From contig JALPXQ010000026.1 in NCBI GenBank assembly GCA_023271515.1, positions 1-15,519 on the forward strand: a stretch of 15,519 bases of DNA, read 5' to 3'. The notes under the pieces were generated by a model that was not told the DNA's origin, did not search any database, and was given only the letters and a program-made list of their open reading frames with translations. Below, piece by piece: positions 1 to 6,962 of this stretch. The translations under genes and the position numbers were made by a program. Origin of the DNA: Dehalococcoidia bacterium (GTDB taxonomy: Bacteria > Chloroflexota > Dehalococcoidia > SZUA-161 > SpSt-899). Each line of letters begins with the position of its first letter. The stretch's first letter is position 1.

Positions 1-42
1 TTACAACTCCTGTCAAGCGCAATTTTTGGAAAAACTTACCTG

Positions 43-1594
43 TTACCGCTTTTGTGGATTGGGAACCAGACGCTGCGAATCCGCAGGTTCCGCCTCATAG
101 TTGGCCAGAGCATCCAGAGCGAAGTGATGCCGCATGTAGCGGAAGAAATTCTCCTGCCGCCACCGGCTGAACATCCGATATGCCAATTCCACCTCCGCCA
201 AATCCTGACGACTGGTGAGCAAAGAAGTCTGGTGTCCATTAACACACAGCCGACGAATCTCACGCATCCAAAAGCCTTTTTGTACCAGCACACTCCGTTC
301 CGCTAGCAGGTATCGGACCATCTGCCCGTCGATCTCGGACTCCATCCTTCCCGATCAAATACAACGGTTACCCTCCGTTCACCCACCAATTGGTGTACCT
401 GTGGCAATATCTTCTCCCTGAGCATCGAGGTCAGGGAGTTGTTGGCGGGTGCGGTCACCACGAGCACCGGTTCGGCATTAGCATCATTGACCCAGAAATC
501 TGTGGTGGCATCCATACAAAGACGCCGACATGCCACGTGAGTTTCGGGCAAGTCATGTTTGTATCCATGATAGGGGCGAACGTGACCATCCACATAGAGG
601 AAACCGACGGTGTCAGGGTCTTGCTTGATCCATCCCTCGGCGAGTTGACGACTGAATTCCGCCGCCTTCTTTTGTTGAGCCATCTCGTCGAGCTTGCGAC
701 GCAATGTCTTGACCTCGGGTATGCGATCCGGTCCCAGCAGCACCCCCAACTCCGCTGGAGGGTGATACTGTAATTGCTCTGGATTACGAACTCGCAGCAA
801 CGCCGTCAACCCAAAGGTCAGCAGCACCGATTGCAAACCATAGAACCCGTTGCGCAGACTCCCGTAGACGGCTTTGCCCGTTTCCACAAGCCCTTGCGCC
901 AGGAGGGCAGGAATCGCCGCAAAAGCACCCCCATGCTCTACCGCTTCCATCGCCTCGAAGGCAGGCATGGCTTGCTCCAGAGACCCCAAGCTAGTCATGA
1001 CCCGCTCCTCATGACGGCGAACTCCCACACCGGCGGCGCTTTGCATCGCTCGTCTGGCCCGTTCACCGGGACCCAAGGCTGGCTCCCCTTCTGACCCCTC
1101 TCCCAGCTTCGGCTCGGGCTGGACAGGCATACCTGATCCAGCGGGGAGGGAACAACACAGATGGCCTTGCTTTATAGCGTATCGAATGGCTCCTTCGCTA
1201 ATACCAACAGCCGCCCCCGTTTGCCGAATGGACTTTCTTTCGTACAGGCATTGTTGCGCTTGTGCCAAAACTTCTCCAGTTAATTTGTAAGCACCTTTGG
1301 GACCCCGAGTCTTGTCCACCAGTCCAGCCACCCCCTCTTGGAGCATCTTTTGCTGCCGGCGAGACAGAGTGTTCCAATTAACATTCAAGGCTTTAGCGAG
1401 CTCCTTCTTTTTTGCCAGTTTCAGGGTGAGTAATTGAGAAGCCGCCGGGCGAGCGCCGGCCCGATCTTCGACTTTATGCATGAACACAGGAACGCCCCTG
1501 CGAAATAGGCAACTTGGTCGCCTTTAACCTCTATGGCGACCAATGCATTCGCTGGTTGTGCCCCTTCTGGATTTACGGGAAAGACGAGTTGCAT
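43..1594 (-). pseudogene. Decayed DDE transposase (three frames, internal deletion, truncated end)
   Basis: This is a broken insertion-sequence transposase read in three frames. Frame 1 starts at an ATG at 1594, with GGAGG upstream, and begins MQLVFPVNPEG. It shifts near 1500 into frame 2 (open to 303), which resumes with VPVFMHKVEDR. Frame 2 has two helix-turn-helix-like segments (about codons 24-42 and 84-106 counted from the GTG at 1487). It also has the first two acidic residues of a DDE-type core: Asp in YVDGH (588-590) and Asp in VFDREGWSP (354-356). Frame 3 (345-43) carries the third, Glu in RWRQENFFRYMR (151-153). From memory of the family, roughly 40-50 codons between VFDREGWSP and the EIDGQ segment are missing, and the C-terminus after LVPNP stops early at TAA. 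Clear terminal inverted repeats are not visible. The family name is uncertain, but the transposase identity is fairly safe. It should be inactive. Confidence 0.82.
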
Positions 1595-1628
1595 ACCTCA
1601 ATGTACCTCCACATTCATGCTACCTTAC

Positions 1629-1656
1629 TTATTACGCACAATGAGGCGAATGTCAA
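1629..1656 (-). promoter_or_regulatory. Probable promoter of the transposase pseudogene
   Basis: On the minus strand a consensus -35 TTGACA (1651-1656) is followed after 16 bp by TAATAA (1629-1634). The predicted start of transcription, near 1622, lies just upstream of the GGAGG (about 1606-1610) and ATG (1594) of the reconstructed transposase. The fit of promoter, ribosome site and start supports 1594 as the original start codon. The -10 is a weak match. Confidence 0.45.
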
Positions 1657-1728
1657 GCCTTCCCAAGCCGTCGTCAGCACGATGTCAGGAGTTCTGAATT
1701 TAGTAACTACGCCTCATCCAAGACTTCG

Positions 1729-1753
1729 CCCCGAAGAGGCCACCTCTTTGGGG
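1729..1753. repeat. 11-bp stem hairpin in spacer
   Basis: Arms ccccgaagagg (1729-1739) and cctctttgggg (1743-1753) pair over 11 positions with one G-T pair and a 3-base loop. No T-tract follows on either strand, so a Rho-independent terminator is not supported. It is the first of four palindromes in the 1660-1958 spacer, which otherwise shows no gene. Confidence 0.6.
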
Positions 1754-1786
1754 CAGTTCGAAATCCCAAGAAATGGATCATATCTT

Positions 1787-1842
1787 GTAGTGGCCGACCT
1801 TTGTGTCGGCCCAACCGGGAGGACAGGGACGTCCTCCCCTAC
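1787..1842. repeat. Two-hairpin element closed by an outer stem
   Basis: Two perfect hairpins sit side by side: ggccgac/gtcggcc (1792-1798 with 1805-1811, 6-base loop) and gggaggac/gtcctccc (1817-1824 with 1831-1838, 6-base loop). They are flanked by gtag (1787-1790) and ctac (1839-1842), which are complementary, so the whole unit can fold as a three-way junction. It resembles dispersed palindromic intergenic elements seen in environmental bacterial genomes. Whether it recurs in this genome cannot be told from one copy. Confidence 0.6.
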
Positions 1843-1867
1843 GTGTTCTCTCTCGATTTAGGATTTA

Positions 1868-1903
1868 GGTGCCATATCGACAACATTTTGTCGATGTAGC
1901 ACC
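1868..1903. repeat. 16-bp arm hairpin 3' of the hydrolase gene
   Basis: Arms at 1868-1883 and 1888-1903 match at 14 of 16 positions around a 4-base loop. The inner 8 bp (atcgacaa/ttgtcgat) are perfect, as are the outer 5 bp (ggtgc/gcacc). It lies 55 bp beyond the hydrolase stop codon in the direction of transcription and could protect or end that transcript. The minus-strand sequence after it is not T-rich, so a classical terminator is unlikely. Confidence 0.55.
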
Positions 1904-1958
1904 GATAAGCGCCTATCCATTATTGAAGCTGTCCCAGGTCGCTACGCCTTCAGGCCTC

Positions 1959-3092
1959 TCAATCTGCCGTTTTCACCCGCTCCAGCAGCCAGTCAGTGAT
2001 AGTCTTCAGAAAGTCGGGCAGGAACTCTGGAGACAAGAGAGGATACTCAGTCACGCAACCGGTCACGGCATCCTGGAACAGATGATTGGCAGTGGGAAAG
2101 ACTACCACGGTGACATCGTCGTTGCCGGCACGGGCCAGCGCCTCTTCCAGGGCCGCCCTGTTCTGCGCCGCATCAACCTGTACATCCAGCTCACCAAAGA
2201 GAGCCAGCACCGGAACTACGATCTGCTCCCAGTCCACTCCCGGATGATGTCGCAGAAAGAACCGGTACCATGGGCACGTTCGGAAAAACTCCACTGTTGG
2301 ACCTACTTGACGTTCGGCAAACACCTCAAGGTCGCCCAGCGCAGCCCTTTGTCCTTCCGGCAGGGCATGCAATTGTTGCATAACGATCTCAAATAGGAGC
2401 GCCTCGAGATCCTGCCACCTCTCTGCCAGCACCAGATCCAGAACGGCTCGCTGCTGTTCCATAGCCTCGGCTGCCTCCTCTTGGCTCGCTCCGCCCGCGC
2501 GGGCCATACGCCCAACCTGCTTTATCACTATATCGTAGCCGTCCACCGCAATGCCGGCCATCGAGATAACAAAGGCTGCCTCGGGGCGACGTGCCGCGAC
2601 CATCGCCGCGATTATGCCTCCCTCGCTGTGGCCAAGGAATCCGATCTGTCCGTGATCGATCTCTTGCCGCTTCAGCAGGTATTGCATCGCCGCTTCCGCG
2701 TCAGCGGCAAAATCCGCTGATGTAGCACCAGCGTGATCGCCGGTAGATTCGCCTACCCCACGGTCGTCGTAGCGCAGCACGGCGATGCCGTGACGGCTGA
2801 GATGATCAGCAATGGCCGCAAAAGGACGATAGCCTGGAACGCCGGGAAGCTCGCTATCCCGATTCTGCGGCCCGCTGCCGCTGATCAGGATCACCGCCGG
2901 GTGCGGCCCTTCCCCCGAGGGGAGCGTCAGCGTTCCCGCCAGGGTAATCGCCTCGTTAGTGAACCTGATCTCCACATCTACCGGCTCTGCGGGCTCTACC
3001 GGGTCTGCGGGTAGTGGCACCGGACAGCCCGTAACAACCAGGCTCGTGGTTAACAACAATACCAGTGAAATCAACCATGCTTTCTTTTTCAC
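1959..3092 (-). CDS. Secreted lipoprotein alpha/beta hydrolase (esterase/peptidase-like)
   Basis: A 377-residue serine hydrolase. The N-terminus has a KKK charged start, a hydrophobic stretch and a lipobox ending VTGC (Cys23), followed by a Pro-rich linker, so it is probably exported and lipid-anchored. The hydrolase core shows an SGSGPQNRD oxyanion-hole motif (71-79), YDDRGVGES (108-116), the nucleophile elbow GHSEGG (Ser156), an acid candidate in GELDVQVD (Asp303) and the catalytic His337 in ANHLFQD. A helical cap lies between about 195 and 275. The SGSGPQ plus GHSEGG pattern fits the broad esterase / prolyl-oligopeptidase-like group (feruloyl-esterase-like lineage). The substrate is not predictable. 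The start is GTG at 3092 with GGGAGG five bases upstream. It lies 45 bp after the membrane-protein gene on the same strand and may be a late gene of that operon, although a separate promoter cannot be excluded. Confidence 0.88.
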   Translation of the reverse strand: MKKKAWLISLVLLLTTSLVVTGCPVPLPADPVEPAEPVDVEIRFTNEAITLAGTLTLPSGEGPHPAVILISGSGPQNRDSELPGVPGYRPFAAIADHLSRHGIAVLRYDDRGVGESTGDHAGATSADFAADAEAAMQYLLKRQEIDHGQIGFLGHSEGGIIAAMVAARRPEAAFVISMAGIAVDGYDIVIKQVGRMARAGGASQEEAAEAMEQQRAVLDLVLAERWQDLEALLFEIVMQQLHALPEGQRAALGDLEVFAERQVGPTVEFFRTCPWYRFFLRHHPGVDWEQIVVPVLALFGELDVQVDAAQNRAALEEALARAGNDDVTVVVFPTANHLFQDAVTGCVTEYPLLSPEFLPDFLKTITDWLLERVKTAD

Positions 3093-3137
3093 TTTTTCCT
3101 CCCATTAGTTTTCGAACAAGGTTTCCTCGTGCTGGTC

Positions 3138-3935
3138 TCATACCCTCATCTCACCACCCCCCTTCCTCTCCTCTTCTTCCGAGAGACGGTGGATACGCCA
3201 CCAGATGACAAGCGCAACTAATAGTGCAGCCACAAAGTGAACTTGAAGTAGGGGCATTATTGACCAGTGGACGTCCCTGAACCAAAGCCATAGGATGCTG
3301 CCATTAATAAAGGTATGCAACGCCATTGCTTTCAAGTAGCCCACCCCCCATCCCTTCAAAGCGCTCCTTCCGTTCCTCTTATACACGTAGAGAGTATACA
3401 GATGGAGGGTAGGGATGGCCATGTAGGCAATTATCACTGTCAACCGCTCACCTACAAAGGATAATGCCCAGCTCCAAGAAGGGTCTCTGACCAAGAAACC
3501 GATAAGGATGGTACTTCCTATGAGCGAGCCCATCCCAATGATAGCGCCCAATTCAAGAACCGACACCAAAGAGGTAAAGTGGTCCCTTCTCAGTCTTTTG
3601 AAGGGCAAAAACCATATTCCCCTCACAAAATCACCAAATATGGAAGGGACAAGGAAAAGCCCAAAAATTACCCACAATAAAGTAAAGAAAGGCAAGTCCA
3701 GAAGAGCGAGGGGTTCTCCCCTGAGGGGAGCCAAGATTTCATCAATGGGTGTTAGGATTTGGCCAAAGATGGCGTATATAATGGGCAATCTGAAATATGC
3801 CTGTCCAGCATACAAGATTGCAGGGAAGAGACACCACCTTATATCAGTCTTTCTTTCCAGCAGGAACCGGGTGTAGAAATAAAAGAAGAGCACTGCCCCT
3901 GCTACGACGATAGCTGCAGCGATCAGCGGTATCAT
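3138..3935 (-). CDS. Polytopic membrane protein, possibly intramembrane-protease-like
   Basis: I do not recognise this 265-residue protein firmly. It has about seven hydrophobic segments (roughly 2-22, 36-58, 78-103, 122-149, 155-182, 198-218, 226-247) and a charged C-terminal tail. Polar residues fall inside membrane segments: Glu128, Glu163-Arg164, His178 and an HxxxN pattern at His207-Asn211. Their order loosely recalls YhfC-type or CPBP-type intramembrane metalloproteases (a Glu, an ER pair, a His, then HxxxN), but the canonical EExxxR motif is absent, so this is only a hint. The ATG at 3935 overlaps the stop of the upstream 65-codon gene by 4 bases (ATGA), and GGAG lies about 8 bases upstream. 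It is the third gene of an operon led by an AbrB-type regulator. Confidence 0.8.
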   Translation of the reverse strand: MIPLIAAAIVVAGAVLFFYFYTRFLLERKTDIRWCLFPAILYAGQAYFRLPIIYAIFGQILTPIDEILAPLRGEPLALLDLPFFTLLWVIFGLFLVPSIFGDFVRGIWFLPFKRLRRDHFTSLVSVLELGAIIGMGSLIGSTILIGFLVRDPSWSWALSFVGERLTVIIAYMAIPTLHLYTLYVYKRNGRSALKGWGVGYLKAMALHTFINGSILWLWFRDVHWSIMPLLQVHFVAALLVALVIWWRIHRLSEEEERKGGGEMRV

Positions 3936-4129
3936 TCTTTTGTCTCCGATTCTTCTTTCTGTGACAAAGGTCCTGTGTCCCGCACCTCTTTATGCCACGC
4001 CCACCTTCCACAACAGTTACAACGCTGATAGAAGTACTGAAAAAAATTCAGCCTGACGAGCTTTATAAGAGGCACATCGTAAACAGCATTACACTTCAAG
4101 CATTTCTCTGTTATCGTAAGCCTTTTCAT
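3932..4129 (-). CDS. Small Cys-rich (zinc-ribbon-like) protein
   Basis: A 65-residue protein with two cysteine clusters, CLKC (Cys10, Cys13) and CNCC (Cys37, Cys39, Cys40), separated by a mostly hydrophobic stretch. This is the layout of a short zinc-binding ribbon or knuckle. The tail is charged (EESETKE). Its start overlaps the AbrB gene's stop as ATGA, with AGGAGG six bases upstream inside the AbrB gene, and its stop overlaps the membrane protein's start in the same way. Such double 4-base overlaps strongly suggest translational coupling and that this short ORF is real. The function is unknown; metal-dependent regulation of, or partnership with, the membrane protein is an inference only. 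Confidence 0.75.
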   Translation of the reverse strand: MKRLTITEKCLKCNAVYDVPLIKLVRLNFFQYFYQRCNCCGRWAWHKEVRDTGPLSQKEESETKE

Positions 4130-4371
4130 CGTAATCCTCCTCGTGTTTTGGATAGTTGCCTTTGTATCCCCTCTAATTCGCTTTGTAATGTCAGCATTCC
4201 CTCAGGTTTCATTATCGCAAAACCTTCCTGCTCTGGTTTGCCTAAAAAGAAGAGGATGTCTCCTGCTTTTATATCAAAAACCTTTCTAAGTTTCACAGGA
4301 ATGACTATCTGTCCTTTTGCTCCAACTGTTGCTGAACCGTAAAAGATATCGCGTGTTTTTTCTTCTCCCAT
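4126..4371 (-). CDS. AbrB/MazE/SpoVT-type DNA-binding protein
   Basis: An 81-residue regulator with the swapped-hairpin AbrB signature: ATVGAKGQIVIPVKLRKVF, then DIKAGDILFF, then a hydrophobic strand (GFAIMKPEG). The C-terminal helix may dimerise. The family binds DNA as dimers and commonly autoregulates its own operon. I chose the ATG at 4371 because the strong promoter at 4420-4448 would start transcription near 4413, so the in-frame upstream ATG at 4416 would not be in the message; a GGGCGG lies about 9 bases before the chosen ATG. It is the first gene of an overlapping operon with a Cys-rich protein and a membrane protein. No toxin of a known toxin-antitoxin pair is adjacent, so an antitoxin role is not supported. 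Confidence 0.9.
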   Translation of the reverse strand: MGEEKTRDIFYGSATVGAKGQIVIPVKLRKVFDIKAGDILFFLGKPEQEGFAIMKPEGMLTLQSELEGIQRQLSKTRGGLR

Positions 4372-4419
4372 TTTTCTATACCGCCCTTTCAAGTTATATC
4401 TTTCCCACAAATACAACTA

Positions 4420-4448
4420 ATTATACTGATGCGTGAAGTGGTTGTCAA
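4420..4448 (-). promoter_or_regulatory. Consensus sigma70-type promoter of the AbrB operon
   Basis: The minus strand reads TTGACA (4443-4448), exactly 17 bp, then TATAAT (4420-4425): perfect matches to both housekeeping hexamers with optimal spacing. Transcription should start near 4413 and cover the AbrB, Cys-rich and membrane genes and perhaps the hydrolase. A perfect promoter before an AbrB-type gene suggests it is held in check by its own product. Confidence 0.8.
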
Positions 4449-4461
4449 GCGGTAAGTAATC

Positions 4462-4524
4462 GGGTTCAAAGTTCCGGGGTTCACGGTTGCGGGTTCAAGG
4501 TTCGAGGTTCCACGGTTCAAGGTT
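4462..4524. repeat. Degenerate heptamer array (ggttcaa type)
   Basis: The trinucleotide ttc (or a one-base variant) recurs at 4465, 4472, 4480, 4487, 4494, 4501, 4508, 4516 and 4523, spacings of 7 or 8, giving about nine degenerate units near ggttcaa / ggttcac. The block ggttcacggtt (4478-4488) is exactly complementary to aaccgtgaacc at 4955-4965. It marks one edge of the gene-free island 4449-5001. Confidence 0.75.
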
Positions 4525-4570
4525 AGAAAACGATGAAAATGACTCCGAGGGGTGAGCCCCTTCGCCTCCT

Positions 4571-4755
4571 GTCATTCTGAGCCCTTCGCTTGTGTCATTC
4601 TGAGCCTTTCGCTTGTGTCATTCTGAGCCCTTCGCTTGTGTCATTCTGAGCGAAGCGAAGAATCTAGTTCCGCTCAGGATAAACTCCGCGAAGAATCTCG
4701 TGGCGCTCAGGGCAGGCTCCGGCGAAGAATCTCACGCGCAGGGGCAGGCTTCGCA
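4571..4755. repeat. 23-bp tandem repeat followed by decayed copies
   Basis: Three units with 23-bp period (4571-4593, 4594-4616, 4617-4639), starting gtcattctgagccc or a one-base variant, are nearly identical. A fourth (4640-4665) keeps gtcattctgagc but ends gaagcgaagaatct. Beyond it the phrase gaagaatct recurs twice more with intervening cgctcagg-type sequence to about 4755. The arms cttcgctt (near 4629) and aagcgaag (near 4653) can pair. I see no gene in it. The unit resembles a widely dispersed intergenic repeat, but that is from memory. Confidence 0.75.
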
Positions 4756-4851
4756 GGAATCACATCTCCTGGTTATGAAATGGGACGGAGGACTAAACAT
4801 TTCTCTCGCTTGAAGGGGAGGTTAGGTGAGGGTGTAGCCCCCTCCCTCTAA

Positions 4852-4874
4852 CTCCCTCCCGCCAGGGGAGGGAG
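4852..4874. repeat. 9-bp stem hairpin (ctccctccc / gggagggag)
   Basis: Perfect arms at 4852-4860 and 4866-4874 with a 5-base loop. It is preceded by further C-rich and G-rich blocks (4814-4850) that could pair alternatively. No T-tract follows on either strand, so it is not called as a terminator, although it lies downstream of ybaB in the direction of transcription. Confidence 0.55.
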
Positions 4875-4940
4875 GACTAAGAAGCATACTAATTTTTGAA
4901 ATTCCTCTGCTTTCAACTACGCCCTGCTTAACTGGCAAAC

Positions 4941-5003
4941 AACCACGAACCATCAACCGTGAACCGTGAACCATCAACCATCAACCACGAACCATCAACC
5001 ATC
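4941..5003. repeat. Heptamer array (aaccatc / aaccgtg / aaccacg)
   Basis: Nine contiguous 7-bp units, all beginning aacc and ending in atc, gtg or acg. They run without a slip from 4941 to 5003. The last unit includes the first bases of the ybaB stop codon (complement of 5002-5004), so the array abuts the gene with no spacer. The orientation is opposite to the array at 4462-4524, so the two bracket the island as inverted repeats. Confidence 0.85.
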
Positions 5004-5304
5004 ACAGCCCCGGTATCTTGAGCCCCCCGGTTAGCGACCCGAGTCTCCTGGCTGCAAGGTCCCTGGCTTTCTCCATCGCCTCATTGAGCGCCGCCAGTAT
5101 CATGTCCTCCAGAAGCTCGACATCCTCGGGGTCGACCACCTCGGGGGAGATCTTTATCGACCGAATCGCCTGCTGACCGGTAACGACCACGGTCACCGCC
5201 CCACCCCCTGAGCTGGCCTCAACCGTGGCATTCTCCAGTTCGTCCTGTGCCTTGAGCAGCTTTGACTGAAGTTCCTGGGCTTGCCTTAACATCCTCTTGT
5301 CCAT
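5002..5304 (-). CDS. ybaB: YbaB/EbfC nucleoid-associated protein
   Basis: A 100-residue protein of usual family length. It has an N-terminal amphipathic helix rich in Gln, Glu and Lys (RQAQELQSKLLKAQDELEN), the VEASSGGGAVTVVVTGQQ strand region, then IKISPEVVDPEDVELLEDMI and a C-terminal helix. Family members are dimeric DNA-binding proteins that coat or bridge DNA. It sits 5 bases after the dnaX stop, and GAGGAG eight bases before its ATG overlaps the end of dnaX: the classical dnaX-ybaB coupling. The usual third partner, recR, is absent and a repeat island follows. The stop codon overlaps the last unit of a heptamer array. Confidence 0.95.
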   Translation of the reverse strand: MDKRMLRQAQELQSKLLKAQDELENATVEASSGGGAVTVVVTGQQAIRSIKISPEVVDPEDVELLEDMILAALNEAMEKARDLAARRLGSLTGGLKIPGL

Positions 5305-5309
5305 CGCAC

Positions 5310-6962
5310 TTACTCCTCACTGATAATCCTTGCTCCCCGACTCAATGCTTCCTTAACCAGAGGGCTTTCACTGGCCAGGATAGGAGCGGGTCTGCTTTCC
5401 TTGCTGATGAGAATGCAACGTATCTCATAAGGTTTCCCGAAGACCTCTTTGAGCTTCCTTTCTACCATGCGCCCGTACTTGCGATCCTCGATCTTGCTCT
5501 TCTGAAACTCGGCATAGAAGCCTAGAGTCAAGCAGTGGCCCTCCAGAGAGACCGGTCTGCAGGCCCGCCGGAGCAGGGCATCCAGATTACCCCCGGAGCC
5601 TTCACCGCGGCAGGCATTTACAAATTCATTCCAGTGCTGCTGAAGATGCTCAATCTCAGAGGAACCTTCGGGCCGGGGAATTTCCCGGGCTACCCTGGCA
5701 ACCGGCGGCCCAACCATCGCTTCCTGTGGCTCCATTGGAATTGACGCTGCCACAGCCTCCTCTTTTGGCCGCGGCGTCGTTCTCACTTCCCCTTTTTCCG
5801 GCTCGCCCCCCTGGGCCTGACCAGGCCTGCCCTTTGGCTGGTCCAGGGGGCCAGGCCTGACACCGCTCAGGGGCAAGTCCCTGATCATAGTCAGGGGCAA
5901 GGAATAATCCACCAGCGCAAGTTCCAGAGGCAGCGTGGCCTGGGGGCTGAAGCGGAAATCGGCCTGGGCAAAGAGCTTGATCGCCTGAGATATCTCCTCC
6001 AGGGAGACCCTGGCCGCTATTTGCTTCACCTCCGCCATTTCTTCGGCGGTAAGGCTTGCCGAACCGGCATCAGCCTTGACTAACAGAACTCCTCGGAGAT
6101 AATCCACCAGCTCCCGATTGAACTGACGCAGGTCCAGGCCATCATCGGCGATCCTGTTTATCATCGTCAGCCCCCCAGATACGTCTCTTGCCAGGATCAG
6201 TTTCACCAGCTCCTTGATGCGGGCATCGCCAGTAAGTCCCAGCTCCGTGCGAACCTGCTGGACTTCGATACTTGGTCCGTGATAGACCACCATCTGTTCC
6301 AGCAGATTCTCGGCATCGCGGAGGCTGCCGGTGGCGCTTCTTGCGATGAGCGCCAGGGCTTGAGAATCAGCCTTGATACCTTCCTCCCGGCAGATGTGCT
6401 CCAGCCTCTTGACCATGGCGGCTTGCGGAATGCGGCGGAAATCGAAGCGCTGACAGCGAGAGGTGATGGTAGCCGGCACCTTATGAACCTCGGTCGTGGC
6501 CAGAACGAAGATGACGTGTGATGGAGGCTCCTCCAGTGTCTTCAGCAGGGCATTGAAGGCCGGCTCGGTAAGCATGTGGACTTCATCGATGATATATACC
6601 TTGTACCTGGCGACATTGGGAGCGAAGTTTATCTTTTCCTTCAGGGCACGGATTTCGTCAATGCCACGATTGGAGGCGGCGTCGATCTCTATCAAATCCA
6701 GGGCTCGCCCCCCGGTGAACGCCTGACACATGGAGCAAATGTTGCACGGCTCTCCGGTCTCATTGTCCAGGCAATTGACCGCCTTAGCCAGGATACGGCC
6801 GGTGGTGGTCTTGCCGGTACCTCGGGGGCCGAAGAAGAGATAGGCGTGTGCCACCCGGCCGGTAGCCAGGGCATTTTGCAAAGTCCGCGTGATCGGCTCC
6901 TGCCCCACCACATCGGCGAGGGTCTGGGGTCGCCATTTACGATAGAAGACCTGCGATGTCAT
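5310..6962 (-). CDS. dnaX: DNA polymerase III clamp-loader subunit gamma/tau
   Basis: An AAA+ ATPase of the clamp loader that opens the sliding clamp on primed DNA. From the chosen ATG it has 550 residues. It shows VFYRKWRPQTLADVVGQE at the N-terminus, Walker A GPRGTGKT (about 45-52), a zinc module with Cys near 64, 73, 76 and 79, Walker B DEVHML (about 126-131) and the SRC motif (about 168-170). A Pro- and Glu-rich linker (about 375-440) then leads to a small C-terminal domain, so the protein is tau-like in length. The GTG two codons upstream (6968) is possible, but GGAG lies 5 bases before the ATG at 6962 and homologues start MTSQVFYRKWRP, so the ATG is preferred. No run of six or more A for E. 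coli-type frameshifting is present. Confidence 0.96.
   Translation of the reverse strand: MTSQVFYRKWRPQTLADVVGQEPITRTLQNALATGRVAHAYLFFGPRGTGKTTTGRILAKAVNCLDNETGEPCNICSMCQAFTGGRALDLIEIDAASNRGIDEIRALKEKINFAPNVARYKVYIIDEVHMLTEPAFNALLKTLEEPPSHVIFVLATTEVHKVPATITSRCQRFDFRRIPQAAMVKRLEHICREEGIKADSQALALIARSATGSLRDAENLLEQMVVYHGPSIEVQQVRTELGLTGDARIKELVKLILARDVSGGLTMINRIADDGLDLRQFNRELVDYLRGVLLVKADAGSASLTAEEMAEVKQIAARVSLEEISQAIKLFAQADFRFSPQATLPLELALVDYSLPLTMIRDLPLSGVRPGPLDQPKGRPGQAQGGEPEKGEVRTTPRPKEEAVAASIPMEPQEAMVGPPVARVAREIPRPEGSSEIEHLQQHWNEFVNACRGEGSGGNLDALLRRACRPVSLEGHCLTLGFYAEFQKSKIEDRKYGRMVERKLKEVFGKPYEIRCILISKESRPAPILASESPLVKEALSRGARIISEE

Noticed and set aside
1..1660. Terminal inverted repeats of the insertion sequence (tgtcaagc at 11 and 1651)
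   Set aside because: The two copies have the same orientation and the right one is explained as the -35 box of the transposase promoter.
4126..4448. AbrB/MazE-type gene as the antitoxin of a toxin-antitoxin pair
   Set aside because: The neighbours are a Cys-rich protein and a polytopic membrane protein. No PIN, MazF-like or other toxin ORF is adjacent.
4852..4874. Rho-independent terminator after ybaB
   Set aside because: A good stem but no T-run after it on the minus strand, and it lies more than 120 bases past the stop codon.
4571..5003. CRISPR-like repetitive region
   Set aside because: Repeats are contiguous (7 or 23 bp period) with no unique spacers of uniform length, and no cas genes are present.
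5790..5800. Programmed frameshift in dnaX at an A-run
   Set aside because: Only five A occur here (GAA AAA G in frame), less than the canonical A AAA AAG heptamer, and no clear stem-loop with a nearby -1 stop was found.
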